From NCBI GenBank assembly GCA_029255685.2, contig CM055312.2:27622203-27686202 (forward strand): 64,000 bases of DNA. The letters run 5' to 3'. The stretch comes from Silene conica (lineage: Eukaryota > Streptophyta > Magnoliopsida > Caryophyllales > Caryophyllaceae). A program made the translations under genes and the position numbers. Shown here one piece after another: positions 1 to 10,970 of the stretch. The notes beneath the pieces are model-generated. The model was not told the DNA's origin. It did not search any database and worked only from the letters and a program-made list of their open reading frames with translations. Within the stretch, counting starts at the first letter, position 1; each line of letters opens with the position of its first letter.

Positions 1-391
1 GATCATATCACTCCAACCATTGCTCAATAAATATACATCATCCATACTCATTAAAATTCCAAATCAATCATTTCGATCAATCATAATCTTCTAATGCCAT
101 CACTTCCATAATTCACATTATCACTTACCTCATTCTTCTCCTGCAAGAATGTTAGCACAACATAGGTAAGGTCTGATCCTTTATTATTGTTACTACCCAC
201 TCTCTGTATCACTCAAGGGTTTCCAGGTTAGACTGATAGGGCCAATGGCTTGGTTTGAGGGGGCCCCTAACTCATCCCAATCCTGGGGCTCCTAACAGTT
301 ACTAACCTGGGGTTCACTTTATTAGACTCTTTCTACGTTCATTATTATTCATTTGGTTTAGGCCTGAGGATTGTTCTCTCTGATACCACTT
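1..391 (-). mobile_element. Element G1: 5' internal leader, runs off the left edge
   Basis: This is non-coding leader of a minus-strand Ty3-type LTR element whose 5' LTR lies immediately to the right. Bases 165-391 are the inverted counterpart of 3572-3797, the leader of a second copy in plus orientation. Shared landmarks are the 'ggtttaggcctgaggat' block and the 'gagttaggggccccct' block. No gag start is visible before the window edge, so the family and coding capacity of G1 are unknown. Confidence 0.75.
376..391 (-). promoter_or_regulatory. Primer binding site of G1 (initiator tRNA-Met type)
   Basis: On the minus strand, AAGTGGTATCAGAGAG follows the LTR terminus ...GGTGTTACA directly. TGGTATCAGAG is the usual complement of the 3' end of plant initiator tRNA-Met, which primes minus-strand DNA synthesis. 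It fixes both the orientation of G1 and the inner end of its 5' LTR. Confidence 0.85.
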
Positions 392-3300
392 TGTAACACC
401 CCCATTTATTTAAGAGCCTTTAGCAAGACATTCTCAAATAAATAGAGCTGTTACCATCTCGGAATGTCCGAGGTAGTGAATAACAAAGTAAAACTACCAA
501 AGTACTTTATAAAACTGATAAAATTTAAACTTGGTTATTATAGTTACTACATAACAGAAAAGAAAATACAACTGATGACTTCTCTAGATGTGATATAATT
601 CTAAGTCGGTCCAAAGTACGCGTCTCACATTCCTGCCCCGGCTCCTAGCTCATCTGTCTCTGACCTGCAGAATCTACTCCCCATTCCGGATCATCGTAGG
701 TGTACACGAATACACTGTCAACCTCGCGGTTGAGTAGAGTAACACAATAATTATAATGCAACAAATATGATATGCAAATGCAATGATATGCTCGAGCTCA
801 ATCTCAATCTCAATTCTCAATCTCAAACTCTTACCCTTGCACCAAGCCATACCGAACCTCCCGGCAGACTATAATCGGTCGTCACCGAACACCAGCTCAA
901 TAGCTGATAAGACACCAGGCCTGGTCTGCAGAACCACCCTGGGCTTTATATCAGAACAATATCTGATCCATATCTTTCTCAGTAACCAATGCATATGCCA
1001 TGCTCATGAATGCAACACTAAAATAAATAACCATTAAGTACCATGCTCATATAACTCATACTTGCATCCATAATATACAAGGCTACATCCATTCATAACA
1101 CATCACAGAGTAAACATCCATTCATAACACTTCATAGAGTATAGTGTCAGTGTATCCTACCTGGATAACAATATAATCCCATTATGCAGCTAATATCGAA
1201 TCAGTAAGGTCACTTCACCCCATACTCAACACCTAGCAATATAATATACGTAATTACTAACAAATACTATTACACAAACTAATATAATATATCAATTATT
1301 CAAATTAACTATTTAAATAATATATTACGCATAACGAGACCGTATCAATTATTACTTAGCGACAGTTTAATTAAATAAAGAAATATATAAATTATCACTC
1401 ATAAATAAATAACGATTACTTGTCATATACGTATTAGAAATTATGGAGATACAAATCTTATTAAACAAATTACGAAACGCGAAAACATAACCACGAATAC
1501 AATTTACAAATTTGACTACTTAACGACTCAAGTACCCAAACAAAACAACAATTACCTAATAATAATAATAGTATTAACAATAATAACAATATCAACAATA
1601 ATAATAACATATAACATAATATCATACTAATAATAATAACATAATAATAATGATAATAATATGATGTTGACCAAACAACAACAATAACAACACCAATACT
1701 AACCATGAAATAACCACAAGAATAAACAATACTAGTTAAATAATCATAATAATAATAACCATAATAATCATAATAATAATAATCATAATAATCATAATAT
1801 TAATAATCATAATAATAATTACAATAGTGCACGACAACAGCAACCAAAACAGCAATATAAAGACATCACGATAACAGTAACATCGAAACACGAACATACG
1901 CGACACCAACTTCGCGACACCACCGATACTAGCTGGGTCCCTCACCACCGACACCACTGGCCCCAACCTAAAGCTCGTACCACCCACTAAAACTTCCACC
2001 CATAGGTCACCACCAAAGACCACCCTAACCGCCCTAAAGAGGTTGTCAAAACAGCCTGCACATAACCGATTTCACCGCACCCTTCAGCTCCCTCTTCTTT
2101 CTCGCTCTTTTCTCACTCACTCTATTCCCAACACCACCTCTGGCCACCACCATTGTCACCACTGACTCACGGTGGTTCCAGGGGTGGTCCACTCGAGTCC
2201 TCGTTCTTCTGTGACACCGCACGACGCCTTCACCAAGTAGTCTGCAACACGTTATAACCTCCCCTATTTCTGTTTTTTTTTTTTTTTCCTGTTTTTGCGC
2301 CCCTCCTACAGCGTTTCCCAACCATCACCGGCCTTAACCACCACCCACGGCCAACCCTCCGGCACTAGGGTAGTCGCCTCTACACCAACGACCTCCCACC
2401 TACAACCGAGACGTAGAACCTATCCTAACAGACCCTACAGAAACGACAAACAGCCGCACTCTCGACCCCTGTTCTCCCCTGTTCTTCACGGTTCTGCCGC
2501 CTCTAAACCACCAGGTTTCTGCTGGTGCTCCGGCCACCCCACGCTACCATACAGCCACCACACTAGACTATAAACAGCCTACTACAACCCTTACCCATAA
2601 CTCGTACAAAAAAAAATCAAAACAAACAATATCGAAGGCAATACAAACTGTGATGAGGATGATTGAATTTCACAACGAATAATTTACAAACTTACTACAC
2701 GGTTGGTGACGATGAGGGTGGGTGCAGTCCTATAGCTCCTCCGTTTGTCACGTGAATTAGGGTCCTTGCTCAGTTGATGTGGGAGCAAACGAGGTAGATG
2801 TATCTAGGGTTTTTACGAGATTTTGGAGGCAGTTCTCATATGGGGAAGTAGGGTTTGAGTAGGTGTATTATGTCGATGGATGAGATATGTGTCGATGGAG
2901 GAGAAGTCTTACTAGGGTTTGCATAGGTTTTGTTGTATTTGCATAGACACGTTTCTCACATTCTACTCGAGCCCAAACCCATCACGCTTCTCAAAGTTTT
3001 AACTCCGTTTCCGATTCGTAACTTAAAAAGTTAACAAGACATATAAATAATTATATTAATTAAATTATGTAATCAGTATTAGTAAATATTAGTTAAATTA
3101 ATTATAAGAATATAAAATTATTAGTACTTATAAAAGAATATATAAAAAAAATATAAAACGTTATATAATTACGATTTAAATACTAAACAAGTATAGATGA
3201 GAATTAAATAGAAAATAGAAAATATATATTTAATTACAAATATATTATCAGAAATAAAGAAATACGAATAAAATGACATTTTATGAAATACTCATCAAAT

Positions 3301-3454
3301 ATAAAATGATTATGAAATACGAAATAATCGTAGAAATACGATTTATAAAATAATAATAGTTTGCGTAAAATACTTCATAAACATTCTATTTGAAATACTT
3401 GTATAAAACATGGTTTGACTGCCGTTGACCGAGGCTAAAATACGGGGTATTACA
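392..3454 (-). repeat. 5' LTR of G1 (about 3.06 kb)
   Basis: Read on the minus strand the LTR begins TGTAATACCCCGTATTTTAG at 3454 and ends GGGGGTGTTACA at 392, next to the primer site. A 3-kb LTR with the TGTAATACCCCG start is typical of Tekay/Del-like Ty3 elements. It contains a long AAT-rich microsatellite and short pyrimidine/purine tracts. Short ORFs in it (for example 2046-2321 minus and 2295-2573 plus) lack recognisable domains and are treated as chance. Its outer edge abuts 'aaagt' at 3455, the likely TSD; the partner TSD is outside the window. Confidence 0.8.
1556..1830. repeat. AAT/ATAAT microsatellite-like tract in G1 LTR
   Basis: About 275 bases made mostly of (AAT)n, ATAATAATC and CATAATAAT units, interrupted by short unique pieces. 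It lies inside the G1 LTR. The hydrophobic short reading frames across it are an artefact of the repeat. Confidence 0.85.
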
Positions 3455-3571
3455 AAAGTATTGTGTTTCTTTCACTGTGATTATCTACTACCCTGGTTTA
3501 TCCAAGATAGTAACAGTCCTATTTACTCTGGAAGTCCTAGTTAAGGCTCCTAGGTAAATGGGGGTGTTACA
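3455..3571 (+). repeat. Truncated LTR 3' end of G2, split by G1
   Basis: The last about 117 bp of an LTR of the same family as G1 but in plus orientation, ending ...AAATGGGGGTGTTACA at 3571. The reverse complement aligns with 392-500. The rest of this LTR is expected to the left of G1, outside the window, so G1 appears to have inserted into the 5' LTR of G2. Confidence 0.75.
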
Positions 3572-3798
3572 AAGTGGTATATGAGCGAACGATCCTCAGG
3601 CCTAAACCAAAATGAAAATAATGAACGTCGGAAGTGTCTAATAAAATGAACCCCAGGCTAGTAACTGTTAGGTGCCCCATAGGAATTGGGATGAGTTAGG
3701 GGCCCCCTCAAACTAAGCCACTGGCCCTTTCAGTCTAACGTGGTTACCTTGAGAGATGAAGAGTGTGGGTAGTATTGGAATAAAGAAAGACCCAAGGT

Positions 3799-3835
<37 letters not shown>

Positions 3836-4052
3836 ACTAACATTTCTGCAGCAAGGGAATGAGGTAAGTTATGATGTGAAATATTGATGTTGATATATAC
3901 GGTGAAGCATAAAATTGATATTAAATGATGAGTGACACGTATATAATGTATTTCTTAGCATTGACAACATGAGTGTTATATATATGAGTTTTGAATATGA
4001 CACTGAATTATGTGATGATATGCATGCAGTTATGTGATCCCTAAGCCATTAG
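3572..4052 (+). mobile_element. G2 primer site and leader fragment, with (AT)15
   Basis: AAGTGGTATATGAGCGAAC at 3572 is a decayed initiator-Met primer site (TGGTATCAGAGC with changes). It is followed by leader matching G1 in inverted orientation to about 3797. A perfect (AT)15 microsatellite occupies 3801-3830. The remainder to 4052 is AT-rich with no coding or structural feature that I recognise; G2 ends abruptly where D0 begins. Confidence 0.7.
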
Positions 4053-4246
4053 TGTAAAACCCCTCGTCGCAGCGGAAAATAAAACATACAAACATGCCAA
4101 AATTTACGCGGAATTTAAACTTTAACATGCATGATAAACGAGGTGAATGAAAACTAAACTGTACAAACTGATATTAACCAAAACATAGATAAGTATATGT
4201 ATATAAGTACGAAAAGTTTGAATATAAAACAGCCTGGAATGGCAAA
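4053..4246 (-). repeat. D0: LTR of family D, left piece
   Basis: Starts TGTAAAACCCCTCG and matches the left end of D1 (12813-13000) with scattered differences. It is cut at 4246 by element C and resumes at 59766. On the minus strand this is the 3' end of the LTR (...GGGGTTTTACA). No primer site follows it on its inner side (4052 downward), so it is probably a solo LTR or a truncated copy. Confidence 0.75.
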
Positions 4247-6237
4247 TGTGACACCCCGCGATATAGCATAAAAATAAACAAGTAATTTGCAGCGAAAAAA
4301 CGATACTTTTGAAAACTTTTCGACATATTTATTAAAACTTTTTCGCGGAATATCAAAATAACAAGCGGAAGACTAATACTAATAAGATAGTATAAATTAT
4401 TCAGGAATACTTAAATAAACGAGGGATAAGGTATCCCACGATAACAACATGAATTAAATCAGAACTAAACGTAAGGGTAATCGTCGAATGATCAACAATG
4501 CTCGCTAGCCACACGTCTTCCCCAAACAGTACCAACATACATTCGTGAAACATGAACGCCACAGTCAGTGTGGAGTAACTCAGGGTTCTCCCAGCCACTT
4601 TACGTCAAAAGACAAGAAAACGGTAATACAAAACATCTTATACAAATAAACATGTATATAACTTGAGAAACATTAACATATATATATTACCATGCATGAA
4701 CAACATGATCAATGCGTGAGCAATAAGTCAAAGCATGTGATAACAGCATGACTCAACATGTGTAACAGAATTAAAGCCAGCATATGAGATAGTATCAGAA
4801 TCTAGGGAACGTCTAAGCAAAGAATACATATCGTCAGAGCGTATAACCACTGCCTCTAGCTACTGGAGCGTATAACCACTGCGTCCAGCTACGAAGCGTA
4901 TAACCACTGCCTCCGATTACTAAACACACAACTATCGAACAACACAGGAATAGAATGAACGCCGTCAGAGCGTATAACCACTGCCTCTGACATACCAGAG
5001 CGTATAACCACTGCCTCTGGCTACTGGAGCGTATAACCACTGCCTCCAGCTACGGAGCGTATAACCACTGCCTCCGAATACTATGTATAGCGTATAACCC
5101 CTGCCTATATGCCTAAAACCTGGCCAGACCTCTCGATGTAATGCCTTACACCGAACGACACACGGGGACCGGAGCGTATAACCACTACCTCCGACCAATC
5201 CCGAACATAGATAAATTCCCATTGCATGGGTGGCGTTAGTTCATTACAGTGATACACAAATCGTACCACAGCTATCTATTCACATGCAAGGCAACATAAC
5301 CGTCGCCAACACAATTTTAGGATGACATAACCGTCACCTACTCAAGCTTAGGATAGCATAACCATTAACCCACTTATTTAAACATACATGAGCCAATAAA
5401 AGATGAATAATAAAACACTTATATCCGTTCCATGACGAAAGAGAACACACGGGATTGAATAATGAAACAAAAGTTCTAAACGCATTTCACATTACAGTTG
5501 TCCTCTGCCGTATAATTCATAATTAATTCAAATAAAATCTAAATTATACAAGGCCAATTGGTTCTGATTAATAATATTTTTAGCTACAATATTCATCAGA
5601 TAACCATTTCCAAAATATTAACTTAACAAGGATTTATAATCTGATCTTTACAGTATGTCAAAAATCGTCGCATTAAAAGTATTGCTTCATAAAATGGGTT
5701 TAACAAATCATTTTGGGGCAAAGCAAACTTCCAACATCATCTAAACTCTTCAAAGTTTAATTATTGAAAAGGACCAGAATATTTTCAGAGTATAAAAATG
5801 GTTGTCGAAATAATCTTTGAGCTATTGTCCGTTCTGCGAGTATTTCAGCGCAATGTTGGTAAATAATTTATTGTGAACAAACGACATGCAAGAAAATTAC
5901 GAAATTTTAGAGGTAGACTCTAAACTTAAAATAAATAGGGGTATACTTTCAACATTTTCAAATATGGATACTCTAAGATGTAGAAATAAATTGTACAAGA
6001 CAATGGACAGATTTGTCAAGGTGATGAAACTTTATCAAATAGCCAAAGTAAACCAAGCATTATGAACTTGAAAAACTATCAAACTAATCATCCTCAAAGA
6101 TCACAACCTCAATTAACAATAAAATTCTTAATGAATTTCCAACTAGAACATCATCCAACACAACCATGCAAAAATGAAATTCATCCAAACATATGATTTA
6201 TGAACTTAATCATGTCACTATTTAACCAAACACAATT
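4247..6237 (-). repeat. 3' LTR of C, terminal (3') part
   Basis: TGTGACACCCCGCGATATAG at 4247 is repeated at 56988, and the two LTRs align throughout with scattered substitutions and different numbers of short repeats. It is interrupted at 6237/6238 by F and continues at 39634. The undisturbed junction in the other LTR reads cacaattctag (about 58903). Because LTR end and target share letters, the exact F TSD is ambiguous ('att' to 'caatt'). Confidence 0.88.
4834..5191. repeat. Array of nine constant-loop hairpin units (C, 3' LTR)
   Basis: Nine copies of the core cgtataaccactgc, each flanked by short arms that pair with each other but differ between units. Examples: GTCAGAG/CTCTGAC (4964-4970 with 4985-4991), CCAGAG/CTCTGG (about 4995), CTGGAG/CTCCAG (about 5023), CGGAG/CTCCG (about 5053) and TATAG/CTATA (about 5086). 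A looser series with core cataaccgt follows at about 5285-5375. Repetitive reading frames across it (4834-5222, minus) are not genes. Confidence 0.9.
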
Positions 6238-6944
6238 TGTTGGGTAACATGTGTAAATATTGAGCGAAAGCGTGGACCTATTACCCTCTTATAGGAGTTA
6301 ATTGTAAAATGGGCAAGACGAAAATAAATACGTCAACAAAATAGAGAATATATACACGCCGATTTGTACGTGGAAAACCCCTTTGAATAAGGGTAAAAAC
6401 AACGGGACCCTTAGGCCGCTTAATATCTCCACTATAAGCAAACTAATGGGAACACAACGTCTTTCCTAGTACCGATTAGGAGATTACAAATATTATTCTG
6501 GCTACCCGGATAAACACTCGGACCTTCAGAAATAATATTCTAAATGTGTGAAACTCACTCGGAGATTTTTACGCCTTTCCGACTAGATACCGTACTGACA
6601 GGATTATTTGAGCAGTACCACACTAACTCTCAAACTCTCTGTATTTTTCTCTCACACTCTTAGTAAGTGACTTTATTTATCACTTATTAGTTTATGTGTT
6701 TGCTGGGATGTGGACGTGGGATTTTGGGATGGTTTGTAGTGCTCCGAAGCATGGTATTTATAGTACTCCAAAGCAATGCACAATTTGCAACTGAGCACGC
6801 ATTATTTGAAAATCTTGTACACTGACACCGTCCTACTACTCCGTCCCATGCGTAGAAGCTATCTACACTTCCTGCAATCCCATTTTTTTCTTCAAACATT
6901 TATTGCATGTGGGCCCCACTTGGGGGGACCCCATTATTCCAACA
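6238..6944 (-). repeat. 3' LTR of F
   Basis: TGTTGGGTAACA...TTATTCCAACA. On the minus strand a TATA-like TATAAATA lies at 6755-6762, matched at 39445-39452 in the other LTR. It differs from the 5' LTR at scattered positions, a few percent by eye. Confidence 0.92.
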
Positions 6945-6962
6945 ATTCTCCCCCTCCCGACT
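6945..6962 (-). promoter_or_regulatory. Polypurine tract of F
   Basis: The minus strand reads GGGAGGGGGAGAAT directly before the LTR start TGTTGGAATAATGG. Such a tract primes plus-strand synthesis and marks the inner edge of the 3' LTR. Confidence 0.88.
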
Positions 6963-7766
6963 AGGTGGGGACACCGCCACACCCGCTTTCTTTCGACACA
7001 CATCGAGCTTCTCCATGGGTAGCGTCTTCGTCATCATATCCGACCCATTATCGTCGGTATGGATTTTCTCGAGCTCTAGGAGATTGGAATGTAACACATC
7101 TCAGATCCAATGATATCTGACATCTATATGCTTGGACCTTGAAATGAAGGTGGGATTCTTTGCGAGATGAATCGCACTCTGACTATCACAATATAGTCGA
7201 TACTTGTCCTGTTCTTGACCTAGCTCTTGTAAGAACTTCTTCATCCACAAAAGTTCCTTACAAGCTTTAGTTACTACAATGTACTCCGCCTCTGTAGTAG
7301 ACAAAGCTACAAACTTTTATAACCTGGATTGCCATGATACTGCTCCCCCTGCATAAGTCATCAGATATCCCGACGTTGATTTTCGGGAGTCTGGATCTCC
7401 AGCTAGATCGGCATCTGTATATCCATCTAGCACATGGTCGCCTTGACCAAAACATAAACACATCTTGGAGGTACCGCGCAAATACCTGAGAATCCATTTG
7501 ACTGCTTCCCAGTGCGCTTTTTCTGGTTTTGAGAGGAACCGGCTAACGACACCAACTGCATAATTTATGTCTGGTCTTGTACACACCATCGCATACATAA
7601 GACTTCCAACTGCAGATGCATAAGGAACTTTCTGCATCTCTTGTTCATCGGCCTCATTTTCAGGACATTGTCGAGAGCTCAACTTGAAATGACCAGCTAG
7701 TGGAGAACTTACTGGCTTCGCCTTATGCATATTGAACCTCTCTAACAGCTTCTCAATATATCTCTC
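6963..7766 (-). pseudogene. F pol: RNase H domain and C-terminus, two in-frame stops
   Basis: This is the end of the copia polyprotein in the same frame as the RT segment to its right. The linker with HKAKPVSSPLAGH and AVGSLMYAMVCTRPD is followed by the RNase H core, with GYTDADLAGD and LSTTEAEY acidic motifs and YCDSQSAI. In-frame stops sit at 7317-7319 (TAA, probably from CAA) and 7101-7103 (TGA, probably from CGA). The frame then runs through MMTKTLPMEKL and into the LTR without a clear terminator. RNase H would remove the RNA template during reverse transcription, but no intact product is possible here. Confidence 0.88.
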
Positions 7767-8618
7767 TTATGACAACCATATTTTCTTCTTTTCCCTGTCA
7801 CGAGAGATTTTCATTCCAAGGATTTGTTTTGCAGGACCCAAGTCTTTCATAGCAAAATACTTGGTCATCGCCCTCTTCAAATTAGCGATCTTCGTAGTAT
7901 CAAGACCAACGATCAACATATCGTCAACATATAACAGAAGGATAATATAATCCCCGTCGGGAAACTTCTTCACGAATACACAGTGGTCCGCAGTCGTCTT
8001 CTGATAGCCATGATCTATCATGAAGGATTCAAATTTCTTATACCACTGTCGTGGAGCTTGTTTTAGACCGTACAAGCTCTTGTTCAACCGACACACTAAG
8101 TGTTCATTTCCCTTTTCCATAAACCCCTCGGGCTGCTCCATGAAAATTTCTTCTTCCAAATCACCATGTAGGAAGGATGTCTTCACGTCGAGTTGTTCGA
8201 TCTCCAAATCCATGCTTGCAGCCATGCCAAACACAACTCGGATCGAAGACATTTTCACAACCGGAGAGAAGATTTCCTCGAAATCTATTCCCTTCTTTTG
8301 ACTGAACCCTTTCACAACCAGTCTTGCCTTGTACCTTGGTTGCGAGCTATTCTCTTCAGTCTTCAACTTAAACACCCACTTATTTTTCAGTGCTTTCCTG
8401 CCCTTTGGCAACTCTACCAGATCATATGTGTGGTTCTCATGCAAGGATTTGATCTCCTCTTGCATGGCTATTTTCCACTCTTTCCGGTGAACATCCGCAA
8501 TAGCCTCTTTATAAGACTCTGGCTCTTCCCCGTCACTAAGCAATGCCCATATATCAGGTGAAAGGAGAGAGTTTGGCATTCGATGCCTATTAGATCTCCT
8601 TACTTCTTGAGGTTGTTG
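7767..8618 (-). pseudogene. F pol: reverse transcriptase domain
   Basis: Ty1/copia-type RT (RVT_2 family). It opens after the stop at 8619-8621 and runs about 280 codons to a TAA at 7767-7769 in KIWLS*. Visible motifs are NKWVFKLKTEEN, YKARLVVKGFSQKKGIDFEE, QLDVKTSFLHGDLEEEI and the catalytic LYVDDML. The RT active site itself is intact. The domain is isolated by in-frame stops on both sides in what should be one polyprotein frame. Confidence 0.92.
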
Positions 8619-10190
8619 TTAAGGCCGTTGAATCACTTGATCTTGTAGTGGCTCTGGTCCATCACCGTCAAGATCGTTATCGAGATCTTCTCCCCCATGA
8701 ACATCATTCCCTTCAGGAGCTTTTGGGTCCATATCAGCTGGACTCATGGGGTCAGACTTTGTTTTTTTTGGCTTCTCAAAGTCTTCTATCGTCTGATCTT
8801 CGAAGAATACCACATCTCCACTTATGAAGATCTTCTTGTCTACCGGGTCCCACAGACGATAACCGAACTCATCTTCCCCATACCCAACAAAGATGCATTG
8901 CTTCGTCTTGCTGTCAAGCTTGGCTCTTTCATCTCTCGGGATATGAGCAAACGCTCTGCATCCGAAGACTCTCAAGTTCTTGTAGGAAACATCTTTTCCT
9001 GTCCAGACTCTCTCTGGGATATCACCATCCAGAGGAACTGAGGGGGATCGGTTAATCAGGTAGACAACTGTCCTTAGTGCTTCTTTCCAAAACATTTTTG
9101 GAAGCTTCGCGTGAGAGAGCATGGACCGAATCCTTTCTCCGAGTGTCCTGTTCATTCTCTCTGCCACACCATTTTGTTGTGGTGTCTTGGGAACCGTTTT
9201 CTCGAGCCTAATTCCATGGTCTCGACAATACTCTTCAAACGAACCCCGATACTCACCGCCATTGTATGCTCTAACGCTCTTCAACTTCATGCCAGTTTCT
9301 CTCTCAACTTTAGCATGGAACACCTTGAATGATTCTAGTACTTGGGACTTGTTCGCCAAAGCAGAAGCCCATATTTTCCTAGAATGATTATCAATGAAAG
9401 TCACGAAATACAATGCACCGTCATGTGACTTTTCCGTTATAGAACAGACATCCGTATGGACTAAATCCAACATCTGGCTACGCCTTTTCCGAGGCGTTCT
9501 TTGAAATGCCACCTTATGTTGTTTCCCAGCTAAACAATCAACACAGGGTTTTAGGGACACACCTTTCACTTCAGGGAGGATTTGCTTACGAGCGAGGATC
9601 TGTAGGCCCTTCTCGCTCATATGCCCGAGCCTTTTGTGCCAAAGCTCGGTAGAGGCATCTGGTGCAACAATGTTTGCCTCTTCATGACTCACTTTCGCTT
9701 GAGTCATATAAAGTGTTCTCTGCTTCTTTCCTCGCGCTACGATCATAGAACCTTTAGTCAATTTCCACTTGCCATCATTGAGTTGGCTGCAATAACTTTC
9801 GTCATCTAACATTCCGGTTGACATTAAGTTTAACCGAATGTCATGAACATGTCGGACATTCTTCAGTACCAGTTTATGCCCAGTGTTGGTTTGCAAATAG
9901 ACATCTCCAATACCAATGATTTTGGAGGAACCATCATTTCCCATTCTTACATTACCATAATTTCCGACAGTATAAGAAGAGAAGAAGTCAACATTTGAGG
10001 TGATGTGGTATGACGCGCCAGAGTCAACAACCCACATACTATCCTCACATGCCACATTTAGGTAACCATCGTCACCTATAAAAAATACTTCAGCACTGGC
10101 AGCTACGGCACTGGTTTCACCTTGGCTTTCGTGATCACCGCTGCGAGACTTTCCTTTTGCTAGATCACGTTTCCTTAACCGACATTCATT
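8619..10190 (-). pseudogene. F pol: protease and integrase
   Basis: The frame is open from just after the TAG at 10191 down to the TAA at 8619. Order: retropepsin with WVVDSGAS (about 10010-10040), GAG-pre-integrase with LWHKRLGHM and a C-x2-C pair (KPCVDCLAGKQH), the integrase core, and the copia-type C-terminal region GEDEFGYRLWDP. The catalytic triad should be D, D, E. The first (LVHTDVC) and last (GVAERMNRT) acidic residues are present, but the second reads RAYNGGEY, a Tyr where Asp is expected. Integration activity would be lost even if the stops were suppressed. Confidence 0.9.
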
Positions 10191-10915
10191 CTACTTGTGG
10201 CCCGGCTTCTCGCAATAATAGCAGGTAACTTCTTTTTTGGCCTTCGATCTCCCCTTGGATTGGTCGCGTTTTTGCGAGCCTTTATTTTTACCTCTTCCAC
10301 GAGAGGTTTCTGCAACATGGACTTCCACAGAGCTGGAAGTACCGAATTCTTTTCTTCTAGCTTCTTCATTGAGCAAGCTATCTTTCACAATTGTCATTGT
10401 GAGCTTTCATTCTGGAACGGAGTTGCTTAAGGACACCACGAGCGTTTCCCAACTATCCGGGAGAGAGCTGAGAAGTAATAGTGCCTGAACCTCACCTGCT
10501 AGACTTATCTTCATGCTTGTTATCTGATTTAACAAGCCCTGGTAGTCATTGAGGTGCTCCACCATGCTACGACCGTCTTTGTACTGCTGCTCACTAGTCG
10601 TCTATCTAGAGAGGCTTTGTTGAGAGCCGTCTTGCGTTCGTACATGGACTCCAATCTATTCCAGAGTGTATTAGCCACAGTATCGCTGACTACATGCTGA
10701 AAAACACTCTGATCGATAAATTGACAGATCAATCCGACAACCTTTCGATTTAATGTATTCCACGCATCTTCCGTTTTATCAGCGGGTTTCGTCGAAGATG
10801 CGACGACATGGTACATGTCTTTACAATAAAGAATATCCTCCATTCTTGGCTTCCATATTGGATAATTGGTCACCGTTAATTTTATCATGCCACTAATTGT
10901 GACGGTATCCTCCAT
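10191..10915 (-). pseudogene. F gag, frameshifted, with CCHC zinc knuckle
   Basis: The ATG at 10915 starts a copia gag (MEDTVTISGMIKLTV...YPIWKPRMEDIL), placed just after the primer site as expected. The first frame is lost near 10600, where the conserved gag text moves to the frame used by pol. That frame has stops at about 10407-10409 and 10191-10193. The zinc knuckle CYYCEKPGHK.NEC lies at about 10175-10215, with the TAG stop inside it. It would have been the capsid/nucleocapsid precursor and is non-functional. Confidence 0.85.
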
Positions 10916-10951
10916 TTTAAAAAATTACACCAAGTATACCGAGAGCTACCA

Positions 10952-10968
10952 GAGCTCTGATACCACTC
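10952..10968 (-). promoter_or_regulatory. Primer binding site of F, cut off from its LTR by E
   Basis: The minus strand reads GAGTGGTATCAGAGCTC, the initiator-Met complement. Its 5' LTR should follow at once but starts only at 38928, because E inserted across the boundary and duplicated ctctg (10966-10970 and 38925-38929). Confidence 0.88.
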
Positions 10969-10970
10969 TG

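Noticed and set aside
376-391. Initiator tRNA-Met gene fragments at the TGGTATCAGAGC sites
   Set aside because: Only 12-18 nt match and each adjoins an LTR terminus, so they are primer binding sites, not tRNA genes.
783-2573. Several ORFs of 78-95 codons on both strands in the G1 LTR
   Set aside because: They lie in LTR sequence with microsatellites, overlap each other, and have low-complexity or random composition and no domain.
4834-5222. Minus-strand ORFs with repeated GSGYTLRS-like text (and the same at 57505-57887)
   Set aside because: They are translations of the hairpin array. The repeat unit, not a protein, is conserved, and copy number differs between the two LTRs.
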